From positions 155,001 to 195,000 of the forward strand of contig NZ_CP016786.1 in the NCBI RefSeq assembly GCF_002285495.1: a DNA stretch of 40,000 bases. Direction: 5' to 3'. Positions 23,734-31,401 of the stretch are shown piece after piece. The notes under the pieces are model-generated. The model was given only the letters and a program-made list of their open reading frames with translations, was not told where the DNA came from and ran no database searches. The translations under genes were made by a program, and so were the position numbers. The first letter of the stretch is position 1. Each line of letters opens with the position of its first letter. Source of the stretch: Clostridium isatidis (GTDB taxonomy: Bacteria > Bacillota > Clostridia > Clostridiales > Clostridiaceae).

Positions 23734-23820
23734 GCTGAAGTGGCGGAACTGGCAGACGCACAGGACTTAAAATCCTGCGGTAGCGATACCGTACCGGTTC
23801 GATTCCGGTCTTCAGCACCA
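23734..23820 (+). tRNA. tRNA-Leu (anticodon TAA), copy 1
   Basis: 87 nt including the encoded CCA. The acceptor GCTGAAG/CTTCAGC closes, the anticodon loop is CTTAAAA, and a long variable arm (CGGTAGCGATACCG) marks the leucine class. It is the first gene of the seven-tRNA cluster. Confidence 0.97.
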
Positions 23821-23842
23821 AGTTAAATTCAACTTAAAATAT

Positions 23843-23918
23843 CGCGGGGTGGAGCAGTTGGCAGCTCGTCGGGCTCATAACCCGAAGGCCGTAGGTTCAA
23901 GTCCTACCCCCGCAACCA
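23843..23918 (+). tRNA. initiator tRNA-fMet (anticodon CAT), copy 1
   Basis: 76 nt with encoded CCA. The acceptor has the unpaired C1-A72 typical of bacterial initiators, and the anticodon stem carries the three G-C pairs GGG/CCC around CTCATAA. Both marks separate it from elongator Met. Confidence 0.97.
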
Positions 23919-23923
23919 AATGT

Positions 23924-24000
23924 GGCGGAATAGCTCAGCTGGCTAGAGCACTCGGTTCATACCCGAGGTGTCGTAGGTTCAAGTCCTATTTCCGCTACCA
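23924..24000 (+). tRNA. elongator tRNA-Met (anticodon CAT), copy 1
   Basis: 77 nt with encoded CCA. Acceptor GGCGGAA/TTCCGCT has a G1-U72 pair as in the B. subtilis elongator; the loop TTCATAC carries CAT. A tRNA-Ile with lysidine-modified CAT, the TilS substrate, is the alternative, but the overall sequence fits Met better. Confidence 0.9.
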
Positions 24001-24005
24001 TATAT

Positions 24006-24092
24006 GCTGAAGTGGCGGAACTGGCAGACGCACAGGACTTAAAATCCTGCGGTAGCGATACCGTACCGGTTCGATTCCGGTCTTCAGCACCA
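24006..24092 (+). tRNA. tRNA-Leu (anticodon TAA), copy 2
   Basis: 87 nt with encoded CCA, repeating copy 1 base for base as far as I can read. It begins 5 bp after the preceding tRNA-Met. Confidence 0.97.
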
Positions 24093-24114
24093 AGTTGAAT
24101 TTAACTTATAATAT

Positions 24115-24190
24115 CGCGGGGTGGAGCAGTTGGCAGCTCGTCGGGCTCATAACCCGAAGGCCGTAGGTTCAAGTCCTACCCCCGCAACCA
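24115..24190 (+). tRNA. initiator tRNA-fMet (anticodon CAT), copy 2
   Basis: 76 nt with encoded CCA; the same initiator marks as copy 1 (C1-A72, three G-C pairs in the anticodon stem). Confidence 0.97.
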
Positions 24191-24197
24191 AAAAAAT

Positions 24198-24274
24198 GGC
24201 GGAATAGCTCAGCTGGCTAGAGCACTCGGTTCATACCCGAGGTGTCGTAGGTTCAAGTCCTATTTCCGCTACCA
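24198..24274 (+). tRNA. elongator tRNA-Met (anticodon CAT), copy 2
   Basis: 77 nt with encoded CCA; matches copy 1. The spacer before it is an A-run, two bases longer than at copy 1. Confidence 0.9.
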
Positions 24275-24279
24275 TATAC

Positions 24280-24366
24280 GCTGAAGTGGCGGAACTGGCA
24301 GACGCACAGGACTTAAAATCCTGCGGTAGCGATACCGTACCGGTTCGATTCCGGTCTTCAGCACCA
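24280..24366 (+). tRNA. tRNA-Leu (anticodon TAA), copy 3
   Basis: 87 nt with encoded CCA, the last gene of the cluster. Its CCA end runs directly into the terminator stem. Confidence 0.97.
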
Positions 24367-24406
24367 AAGTCATAAAACTCAAATAAGTTTTATGACTTTT
24401 TTTATA
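24366..24406 (+). terminator. rho-independent terminator of the tRNA cluster
   Basis: A 14-bp stem (24366-24379 with 24386-24399), 6-nt loop, then seven T residues. Confidence 0.9.
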
Positions 24407-24434
24407 TTTATTTTTTCATCATTAAATTGTTTAT

Positions 24435-24443
24435 ACTGACAAA
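24435..24443 (-). promoter_or_regulatory. candidate Spo0A box upstream of spoIIE
   Basis: On the minus strand the site reads TTTGTCAGT, matching the Spo0A consensus TTTGTCRAA at 7 of 9 positions. It lies about 130 bp before the -35. A second partial match (TGTCAAT on the minus strand) overlaps the -35 itself at 24571-24577. Confidence 0.35.
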
Positions 24444-24571
24444 ATAAATGTTTATCAGAAAATAAAACAATAATTAGTCTTCTTTAGGAGAGAAATTATT
24501 CTAAAATTTTATCTATCTTTAAGGGATTATAAAACAAAATGTCCTACGAAAAATTTTTTTATAACCATATA

Positions 24572-24604
24572 TTGACATATCTCACCTTAACATAATGCTA
24601 TAAT
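24572..24604 (+). promoter_or_regulatory. spoIIE promoter with 21-bp spacer
   Basis: TTGACA (24572-24577) and TATAAT (24599-24604) are both perfect hexamers but 21 bp apart instead of 17. In B. subtilis the Spo0A-activated spoIIE and spoIIG promoters have this same stretched spacing, which makes sigma-A polymerase depend on Spo0A. A Spo0A-like heptamer overlaps the -35. The remaining bases between the tRNA terminator and this promoter show nothing else I can name. Confidence 0.75.
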
Positions 24605-24637
24605 CAAAATACATTTTAAGGAAGGTGAGGTAATAGT

Positions 24638-27022
24638 ATGCAATATGGTGTGGACATATCAACATATAAAAGAGTAAGTAATAAAAATAATAAAAGAGAA
24701 GTTAAGCTTCAGGGAGATATTATTAAATCTTTAATAATGGTTACTGTTGGAATTTTATTAAGCAGGGTTTTATTATCTATAACAAAAGATATTGGTATAG
24801 CACCCTTTGGTATTGCATATTTAATATGTTTAAAAAGGGAAAATGTAAAGGATAAGATCCTTGCCTTATTTGGAACAATAATAGGATATTTATCAATATC
24901 TAATATTTTAGAAGGAGCTATAGGTTATTGTGTTGTAGCATTAATAATATTAATTTATAGTGAAATATGCAATCAAATAAGCATTAAGGAAAAAGATGCT
25001 ATAACTTTCTTAATAATATTCTCAACCTTTTTGATTTTTAATTTTGTGGTTTATAAGCAGCCTATTAAAATTAACTTAATATTTTCTTTATTAAAATTAA
25101 TAAGTATAATACCTGTTAAATATATTATAAGTTACGCACTAAGCTCAATAGATGAACTAGATAGCAATTATTTATTCTCTACTGAAGAATTAATAAGTAT
25201 AGGAATATTAATATGTTTATTAATTACTGGAGTGGGAAATTTTAATATTTTAGGTGTTTATTTAAGAGGTATAGTAGCTATTTTGGTTATTTCACTTTTT
25301 TCTTTTATTGGAGGAAGTGGATTAGGTTCAGCTATTGGAATTTCAATGGGTTTTATAATAGGAATAACAAATAGTGATATAGTAACTTATATAACTGCCT
25401 ATAGTTTATGTGGACTTATTATGGGAGTTTTTAAGGATACAGGCAGGATATTTTCATCGTTAAGCTATTTAGTAGTTCATTTTATAATATCCATGTATTC
25501 TAATTCCTTTAATATAGCAGGAATGATAGAAGTTTTAATTGCTCTGATTTTATTTATATTAATACCAGAAATAATAATAAATAATATTGTAAATGAACTT
25601 AATAGAGATAAAAAGGTTGAAATTATAAATGAATTCAATTTAAATGAAGTAAAGAATGAATTTTTAGATAGATTAAATTCAATGAAAGCAGTATTATCAA
25701 GCTTATCAAATTCAATATTAAATTTAGGACAAAATGATATTTTATCTTTAAGCAACAAAGGAACTGCAATGGTTGAAAGTTTAGCCGACAGAGTTTGTTA
25801 TAATTGTGAATTAAGACAAAGATGTTGGGATAGAAATTTACGTTATACTTTTGATGGATTTTCAGAGCTTATAAGCAGTTGTGAAAGCAATGATATATAT
25901 TTTCCTCAAGTTTTAAATAATAAATGTGTTAAAAAGAGCAGTCTTATGAAGAATGCTCAGGAAATTGTAAATAATTATACTGTTAATGAGGCTTTAAGAA
26001 CTAGATTAACAGAAGGAAGAAAGCTTATAGCTAGCCATATAAATAATATGACTATAACTATGGGAGATATGATTAGGGATTTTGAAAAAGATGTTTCTGT
26101 ATGTACTGAAATAGATAAAATTCTAAAAAAATCATTTAATAAAGCAAGAATAGAGTATAAAAACGTATTTTGTTATTTAGATAGAAAAGGAAGGATGAAA
26201 ATAAAAATTACATTAACTAATTGTGAGGGTAGCAATTATTGTGCGAAAAAGATATTACCTATAATAAATAACTTAGTAAAAGTTCCAATTTCCATATCTA
26301 AATCTGGATGTAGAATTGATCCAGATACAGATGAATGTTCAATTATAATTGAAGAAACTCCTAAATATCATGTAACTTCTTATGCAGCAGTTAAATCTAA
26401 GGATGGAGAAAGTTCTATAGGAGATAGCTATAGTTTTAATACTAATGATGATGGAACTTATTTAACTATAATAAGTGATGGAATGGGTTCTGGACCAGAA
26501 GCTTCAACTGAAAGTAAGTTGGCAGTTGATCTAATAGAAAAGTTTATTGAAGCAGGTTTTACTCAAAAAACTGCTATCAATACTGTTAATTCAATAATGG
26601 CAATGAAATTTAATGAAGATGAAAAATTTACAACTATGGATTTAAACTTAATTGATTTATATACAGGAGAAACGGAATTTATAAAAATAGGTGGAGTAGC
26701 TAGTTTTATAAAAAGAGGAGATGAGGTAAAGGTAATAAAATGTAATAGCCTTCCTTTTGGAATATTAGATGCTGTAGATACAAATTCAGAAAAGCTACAA
26801 CTTAAACATGGAGACATTATTGTATCAATAAGTGATGGGGTTTTAGATGTTGATAAAAATAATTTAGGAAGCTACTATTGGCTAGAAGAATATTTAAAAT
26901 ATTCAGATAGCAATCCAGCAGAGTTATCAAGAAATATATTGGATAAGGCAATTTCTCTAAGTAATGGAAGAGTAAGAGATGATATGACAGTTTTAGTATC
27001 AAAAATTTATTCGATCTATTAA
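24638..27022 (+). CDS. spoIIE: stage II sporulation protein E, membrane-bound PP2C phosphatase
   Basis: SpoIIE sits at the polar septum and dephosphorylates SpoIIAA, which frees sigma-F in the forespore; it also interacts with FtsZ. The 794-residue protein has about 10 membrane segments (roughly 35-310), a central oligomerisation region (320-560) and a C-terminal PP2C domain (about 580-794) with the metal-binding aspartates in ISDGMGSGPEAS (Asp614), ISDGVLDV and RDDMTVLVSKI (781-782). Length and layout match the family. AGGTGAGG lies 7 nt before the ATG. Its promoter has the 21-bp spacer of Spo0A-activated genes. In B. subtilis it also follows yabR. No spoIIA genes lie in the window. Confidence 0.96.
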   Translation: MQYGVDISTYKRVSNKNNKREVKLQGDIIKSLIMVTVGILLSRVLLSITKDIGIAPFGIAYLICLKRENVKDKILALFGTIIGYLSISNILEGAIGYCVVALIILIYSEICNQISIKEKDAITFLIIFSTFLIFNFVVYKQPIKINLIFSLLKLISIIPVKYIISYALSSIDELDSNYLFSTEELISIGILICLLITGVGNFNILGVYLRGIVAILVISLFSFIGGSGLGSAIGISMGFIIGITNSDIVTYITAYSLCGLIMGVFKDTGRIFSSLSYLVVHFIISMYSNSFNIAGMIEVLIALILFILIPEIIINNIVNELNRDKKVEIINEFNLNEVKNEFLDRLNSMKAVLSSLSNSILNLGQNDILSLSNKGTAMVESLADRVCYNCELRQRCWDRNLRYTFDGFSELISSCESNDIYFPQVLNNKCVKKSSLMKNAQEIVNNYTVNEALRTRLTEGRKLIASHINNMTITMGDMIRDFEKDVSVCTEIDKILKKSFNKARIEYKNVFCYLDRKGRMKIKITLTNCEGSNYCAKKILPIINNLVKVPISISKSGCRIDPDTDECSIIIEETPKYHVTSYAAVKSKDGESSIGDSYSFNTNDDGTYLTIISDGMGSGPEASTESKLAVDLIEKFIEAGFTQKTAINTVNSIMAMKFNEDEKFTTMDLNLIDLYTGETEFIKIGGVASFIKRGDEVKVIKCNSLPFGILDAVDTNSEKLQLKHGDIIVSISDGVLDVDKNNLGSYYWLEEYLKYSDSNPAELSRNILDKAISLSNGRVRDDMTVLVSKIYSIY

Positions 27023-27222
27023 AACAAGGGGTTGTTGGGAACAGTTCCTTGCTCCAATTAAAAATTTATAATTTAAATGTACAATTCAGGGTGATTTTTA
27101 AATTGGCTGAAAATATGAGAATATATTTTTGTAATTAGTGAAGTTAATAAGTTTCTGGATTTAGAAGATGTATTTGTAGTAAAACCATAAATACATCTAA
27201 TAAACTAGAAATAATAATTTAT
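27023..27222. other. non-coding gap with degenerate palindromic motifs
   Basis: These 200 bp after spoIIE contain no credible reading frame. They start with an imperfect palindrome around GGGAACAGTTCC (27038-27049), then TAATTTAAATGTACAATTCAGG, then a GGCTGAAAATATGAG stretch resembling the block after prsA, and a GATGTATTT/AAATACATC inverted pair (27167-27175 and 27189-27197). I see no named element and no clear terminator for spoIIE. Confidence 0.4.
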
Positions 27223-27317
27223 AATTCACAATTTAGGATTATAGTTAGTTTAGCTAAAAAGCTAATATATTATTTTTATAATTCAGTAAGTCTGAATTAT
27301 TTCCTAAATTGTGAATT
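27223..27317. repeat. nested palindromic element with cloverleaf-like potential
   Basis: AATTCACAATTTAGGA (27223-27238) and TCCTAAATTGTGAATT (27302-27317) are perfect 16-bp inverted arms. Between them are two further hairpins: TTAGCT/AGCTAA (27250-27265) and AATTCAG/CTGAATT (27280-27298). The whole block of 95 bp can fold as one stem bearing two branches. No coding frame crosses it. It looks like a non-autonomous palindromic repeat or a structured RNA. Confidence 0.6.
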
Positions 27318-27334
27318 TTGTATTGTGAATTATG

Positions 27335-27366
27335 AATTGTAATAGTTGTTTACAACTATTACAATT
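27335..27366. repeat. 14-bp perfect palindrome before tilS
   Basis: AATTGTAATAGTTG (27335-27348), TTTA loop, CAACTATTACAATT (27353-27366). It overlaps the likely -35 area of the tilS promoter (TTTACA 27349-27354, TATAAA 27374-27379, spacer 19), so it could be an operator or an end of the neighbouring repeat block. Confidence 0.5.
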
Positions 27367-27409
27367 GTGTTATTATAAATATATCAAAAAATACTGAGGA
27401 GTTTTCACC

Positions 27410-28828
27410 GTGGTTAAAAAGGTAAAGGATTTTATTATCGAAAATAATCTTCTCAATAAAGGAGATAGGGTATTAGTAGGCTTATCAGGCGGTCCTGATT
27501 CTGTTTGTCTGCTTCATATACTATATAATTTGAAGAATGATTTAGAAATAGAATTAGGAGCAGCTCATATAAATCATATGTTAAGAGGAAATGAAGCTAT
27601 TGAAGATGAGGAATATTCAAAAAGATTATGTGAAAGTTTAAATATTGAATTCTTTTCCACTAGAATAAATATACATAAAATATCAAAAGAAAAAGGTATT
27701 TCAGAAGAAATGGCTGGAAGAGAGGAGAGATATAGCTTCTTTGAGAAAATTAAGGAACAAGAAGGTTATAATAAAATTGCAATAGCCCACAATTTAAATG
27801 ACCATGCAGAAACTGTAATATTAAATTTAATGAGGGGATCTGGTATGGAAGGGCTTTGCGGTATTAGAGTAAAGAGAGAAGGCGGGATAATTAGACCAAT
27901 TTTATGCCTTTCAAGAGATGAAATTGAAGAATATTGCAGAATAAATGATCTAAATCCTAGAATTGATAAGACTAATCTAGAAAATATATACGGTAGAAAT
28001 AAAATAAGGCATGATATACTTCCATATATGAAGAAAAATTTTAATGATGATATAATAGAAACAATTAATAGAATGAGCAAACTTATTCAAATAGATAATG
28101 ACTATTTAAATAAGGAAGTTGAATGGTATTATTCAAAGTACTGTGAGAAAAGACCTGATAATTTAATTATTTTAAAGGATGCTTTTTCTTTAGATTTAGC
28201 TCTTTTAACAAGGCTTATAAGAAAGTCCTTGTTTAATTTTTCAGAAAAATATAATAACATTGAAATGAAGCATATATATGAAGTTATAGAATTATCTAAG
28301 AATACTACAAATAAAAGAATATATTTACCTAATAACATAATATGTGAAAATGTATATGGGGATATTTATTTAAAGGATAAAATAAAAGTATTATCCAAAG
28401 AGAACAATAAAGAGGAAAATGAAGTAATTATTAATAAAATTGATTTGGAGAATAATACAATAGAATATAATGGGTATCTAATAGAGTTTAAAATTATTAA
28501 CAATTTGAAAAATAATATAGAATTTTCTAATAATGTATTAATAAAATATTTCGATTATGATAATATAAAAGAAGAATTAAAAATCAGGCAAAGAAGAAAT
28601 GGAGATAAGATGATTCCTTTAGGAATGAAGAACAGCAAAAAACTAAAGGATATATTTATTAACTTGAAAATTCCTTCTGAAGAAAGGAAAGAAGTACCTA
28701 TTGTGGTTTTTGATGATGAAATTGCCTGGATAGTTGGATATAGAGTTTCTGAAAGTTTTAAGGTAACAAATAAGACAAGTAGAATTTTAAAGATTACTTT
28801 TAGAAGAAAGGAAAAAAGCAATGCTTAA
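27410..28828 (+). CDS. tilS: tRNA(Ile)-lysidine synthetase
   Basis: TilS attaches lysine to the wobble C of the CAT anticodon of one tRNA-Ile, changing both its codon (to AUA) and its charging; it is essential. The 472-residue protein carries the N-type ATP loop SGGPDS at 26-31 (GLSGGPDSVCLLHIL), the HINHMLRGNEA segment, HNLNDHAETVILNLMRG, and a C-terminal TilS domain (about 385-472) with RQRRNGDKMIPLG and IAWIVGYRVSE. GTG 27410 is the start, 8 nt after GAGGAG. AT-rich clostridia use AUA heavily, so it matters here. Its end overlaps hpt by 8 nt, the tilS-hprT-ftsH order of B. subtilis. Confidence 0.96.
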   Translation: MVKKVKDFIIENNLLNKGDRVLVGLSGGPDSVCLLHILYNLKNDLEIELGAAHINHMLRGNEAIEDEEYSKRLCESLNIEFFSTRINIHKISKEKGISEEMAGREERYSFFEKIKEQEGYNKIAIAHNLNDHAETVILNLMRGSGMEGLCGIRVKREGGIIRPILCLSRDEIEEYCRINDLNPRIDKTNLENIYGRNKIRHDILPYMKKNFNDDIIETINRMSKLIQIDNDYLNKEVEWYYSKYCEKRPDNLIILKDAFSLDLALLTRLIRKSLFNFSEKYNNIEMKHIYEVIELSKNTTNKRIYLPNNIICENVYGDIYLKDKIKVLSKENNKEENEVIINKIDLENNTIEYNGYLIEFKIINNLKNNIEFSNNVLIKYFDYDNIKEELKIRQRRNGDKMIPLGMKNSKKLKDIFINLKIPSEERKEVPIVVFDDEIAWIVGYRVSESFKVTNKTSRILKITFRRKEKSNA

Positions 28829-29357
28829 AGACATAAAAGAAATTTTATTAACTGAGGAAGTAATAAAAGAAAAAATAAAGGAACTTGGAGGTAAAATAAG
28901 CAGAGATTATAAGGATAGAAATTTATTGGTGGTTGGCATTTTAAAAGGTTCAGTGGTTTTTACTGCTGATCTTATAAAAAATATAAATATACCATGCGAA
29001 CTTGATTTTATGGCAGTATCTAGTTATGGAAATTCATCTGAAACTTCTGGTATTGTAAGAATACTAAAAGATTTAGATAATAACATAGATGACAAAGATA
29101 TAATAATAGTAGAAGATATTGTTGATAGTGGAGTTACATTAGATTATCTTCAAAGATATCTCAAAGCTAGAAATGCGAAAAGTATTAAAATTGCTGCTCT
29201 ATTAAGTAAGCCTGCAAGAAGAAAAACAGAAATTAATGTAGAATATTTGGGGTTTGAAGTACCAGATGAATTTATAGTTGGATATGGATTAGATTATGCA
29301 GAAAAATATAGAAATTTACCTTTTATAGGTGTACTAAAAGAAGAAGTATATAAATAA
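28821..29357 (+). CDS. hpt: hypoxanthine-guanine phosphoribosyltransferase
   Basis: This enzyme joins hypoxanthine or guanine to PRPP, giving IMP or GMP. The 178-residue protein has the PRPP loop IIIVEDIVDSGVTLDYL at about 94-110 and the C-terminal GFEVPDEFIVGYGLDYAEKYRN segment that holds the purine. It starts within the last codons of tilS (ATG 28821, AAAGGA upstream), so translation of the two is coupled. With punA and prs it completes a purine salvage route encoded in this window: PNP releases the base, Prs makes PRPP, and Hpt rebuilds the nucleotide. Confidence 0.96.
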   Translation: MLKDIKEILLTEEVIKEKIKELGGKISRDYKDRNLLVVGILKGSVVFTADLIKNINIPCELDFMAVSSYGNSSETSGIVRILKDLDNNIDDKDIIIVEDIVDSGVTLDYLQRYLKARNAKSIKIAALLSKPARRKTEINVEYLGFEVPDEFIVGYGLDYAEKYRNLPFIGVLKEEVYK

Positions 29358-29396
29358 AAATTTACAAAAAATAACTAGAAGAAAGGGGGGCCTTGA

Positions 29397-31199
29397 ATGA
29401 AAAAATATTCAAGCGCAACGATATGGATATTTGTAATTGTGATGCTCTTTCTATCAGCGACTCTATTATGGAATGGTGGTAACGCATCAAATAGAATAGT
29501 ATATAGTGATTTTCAACAAAAATGGATAAATGATGAAATAGACAGCATAGTAGTTGAAAAGGATAAAATGAGTGTTTCGGGTAAGACAAGGGATAATAAG
29601 CAATTTACAACATATGCACCAAGTGAATTAATACAACAATTAATAATTACAAATCCTAAAGATGATGTTAAGGTTGAATTTAATCAACCATCAAATAGTA
29701 GTTTTTGGATTAGTCTTATTCCAACATTAATGTTAATGGTATTATGTTTTATTTTCTTTTATATTATGTCTCAACAAGCCCAAGGCGGGGGTAGTGGAAG
29801 AGGGGTTATGAACTTTGGAAAAAGCAGAGCTAAAATGATGTCTCCTGAAGATAAAAAAGTTACATTTGCTGATGTAGCTGGAGTAGATGAAGAAAAACAA
29901 GAATTAGAAGAAATAGTTGATTTCTTGAAGCAGCCTTCAAAATATACTGATATGGGAGCTAGAATACCTAAGGGTGTTTTATTAGTAGGTCCACCTGGAA
30001 CAGGTAAAACTCTACTTGCAAGGGCAATAGCCGGAGAAGCTGGGGTTCCTTTTTACAGTATTTCAGGATCAGACTTTGTTGAAATGTTTGTAGGGGTTGG
30101 AGCTTCAAGAGTTAGAGACTTATTTGATCAAGCTAAGAAGAATTCGCCAGCATTAATCTTTATTGATGAAATAGATGCTGTAGGTAGACAAAGAGGAGCA
30201 GGTCTTGGTGGAGGCCATGATGAAAGAGAACAAACTTTAAATCAACTATTAGTTGAAATGGATGGTTTTGGAACAAACGAAGGTATCATAATGATAGCTG
30301 CAACAAACAGGCCAGACATACTGGATCCAGCTTTATTAAGGCCTGGTAGATTTGATAGGCAAGTAGTTGTTGGTACACCTGATGTTAAAGGAAGAGAAGA
30401 AATATTAAGAATTCACACAAGAAAGAAACCTTTAGCAGAAGATGTGGAATTAAAGACACTAGCGAAGATGATTCCTGGATTTAGTGGCGCAGATATAGAA
30501 AACTTAGCTAATGAAGCTGCTTTATTATCAGTAAGAAAGAATAAAAAAGTAATAGGAATGGAAGAATTTGAAGAAGCTATAACAAGAGTTATAGCAGGAC
30601 CTGAAAAGAAGAGCAGAACTATTAACGAACATGATAGAAAATTAACTGCATATCATGAGGCAGGTCATGCGGTAGTTATGAAATCACTTGAACATTCAGA
30701 TCCAGTTCATGAAATAAGTATAATTCCAAGAGGTATGGCTGGTGGATATACAATGCATCTACCAGAAGAGGATAGAGCATATACATCAAAAGCAAGATTA
30801 AAAGATGAAATGGCAGGACTTCTTGGAGGTAGAATAGCAGAAAAACTTATATTATCTGATATAAGTACAGGAGCTAAAAATGATATAGACAGAGCAAGTG
30901 CTATTGCAAGAGCTATGGTTATGGATTATGGTATGAGTGAAAAACTTGGTACTATATCTTATGGCTCAGATAATAATGAAGTATTCTTAGGTAAAAACCT
31001 AGGAAAGAATAGAAACTTTAGTGAAGAAGTTGCATCATTAATTGATAAAGAAGTTAAAAACTTTATTGATGAAGCATATAATAGAGCTGAAACTATATTA
31101 AAAGAAAATATTAATAAGTTACATGCAGTGGCTAATGCTCTATTAGAAAAAGAAAAAATTGCAGGTGAAGAATTCGAAAGAATTTACAATGAAAATTAA
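29397..31199 (+). CDS. ftsH: ATP-dependent zinc metalloprotease FtsH
   Basis: FtsH is the membrane AAA+ protease that removes damaged membrane proteins and selected regulators; in Bacillus it is needed for sporulation. Of 600 residues, 7-24 and 103-124 are membrane spans flanking a small outside domain. Then come the AAA module with Walker A GPPGTGKT (198-205), Walker B LIFIDEID (253-260) and the second region of homology ATNRPDILDPALLRPGRFD, and the peptidase domain with HEAGH (420-424), whose two His bind zinc. AAGGGGGG precedes the ATG, 39 bp after hpt. The C-terminus is shorter than in some homologues but complete. Confidence 0.97.
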   Translation: MKKYSSATIWIFVIVMLFLSATLLWNGGNASNRIVYSDFQQKWINDEIDSIVVEKDKMSVSGKTRDNKQFTTYAPSELIQQLIITNPKDDVKVEFNQPSNSSFWISLIPTLMLMVLCFIFFYIMSQQAQGGGSGRGVMNFGKSRAKMMSPEDKKVTFADVAGVDEEKQELEEIVDFLKQPSKYTDMGARIPKGVLLVGPPGTGKTLLARAIAGEAGVPFYSISGSDFVEMFVGVGASRVRDLFDQAKKNSPALIFIDEIDAVGRQRGAGLGGGHDEREQTLNQLLVEMDGFGTNEGIIMIAATNRPDILDPALLRPGRFDRQVVVGTPDVKGREEILRIHTRKKPLAEDVELKTLAKMIPGFSGADIENLANEAALLSVRKNKKVIGMEEFEEAITRVIAGPEKKSRTINEHDRKLTAYHEAGHAVVMKSLEHSDPVHEISIIPRGMAGGYTMHLPEEDRAYTSKARLKDEMAGLLGGRIAEKLILSDISTGAKNDIDRASAIARAMVMDYGMSEKLGTISYGSDNNEVFLGKNLGKNRNFSEEVASLIDKEVKNFIDEAYNRAETILKENINKLHAVANALLEKEKIAGEEFERIYNEN

Positions 31200-31210
31200 G
31201 TTTTAAATAA

Positions 31211-31249
31211 AATAGCTGTTTTGTAAATTAAATTTACAAAACAGCTATT
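31211..31249. terminator. symmetric hairpin after ftsH
   Basis: An 18-bp perfect stem (31211-31228 with 31232-31249) and 3-nt loop. It lacks a clean T run on the right, so termination may be partial; the length of the stem still makes it the likely end of tilS-hpt-ftsH. Confidence 0.6.
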
Positions 31250-31346
31250 ATAATTTATATAAATATTTTAAAAAATTTTAGTTTAATAATAACAGATAAT
31301 TTAAAAATATTTATATAAATTGACATTAGGTATATAATATATTCAA

Positions 31347-31380
31347 GTACAGTTGATTTGTTAACTTTTAACTGTTAATT
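31347..31380. repeat. ACAGTT/AACTGT inverted repeat tract before fhs
   Basis: ACAGTTGATTTGTTAAC is followed by TTTTAACTGTTAATTG, giving overlapping inverted copies of ACAGTT and GTTAAC/GTTAA motifs. It resembles the tracts at 15279 and 27023. A TATAAT at 31333-31338 just upstream, with a weak TTTATA 17 bp before it, is the best guess at the fhs promoter. Confidence 0.35.
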
Positions 31381-31401
31381 GAAATAGTGGGAGTGATTTA
31401 T

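Larger units (their letters stand above)
23734..24366 (+). repeat. tandem duplication of a Leu-fMet-Met tRNA unit (2.3 copies)
   Basis: The order Leu-fMet-Met repeats with a period of 272-274 bp and then a third Leu follows. The tRNA copies appear identical in sequence; the spacers differ by a few bases (for example AAGTTAAATTC against AAGTTGAATTT), showing that the copies are not an artefact of repeated reads. Confidence 0.93.

Noticed and set aside
23734..24366. CRISPR-like regular repeats
   Set aside because: The periodic units are complete tRNA genes with acceptor stems and CCA ends; repeats and spacers have no CRISPR layout.
27766..28080. Leftward 104-residue frame inside tilS
   Set aside because: Complete overlap with a well-supported gene and a composition (Ile/Leu/Ser-rich) typical of antisense shadow frames.
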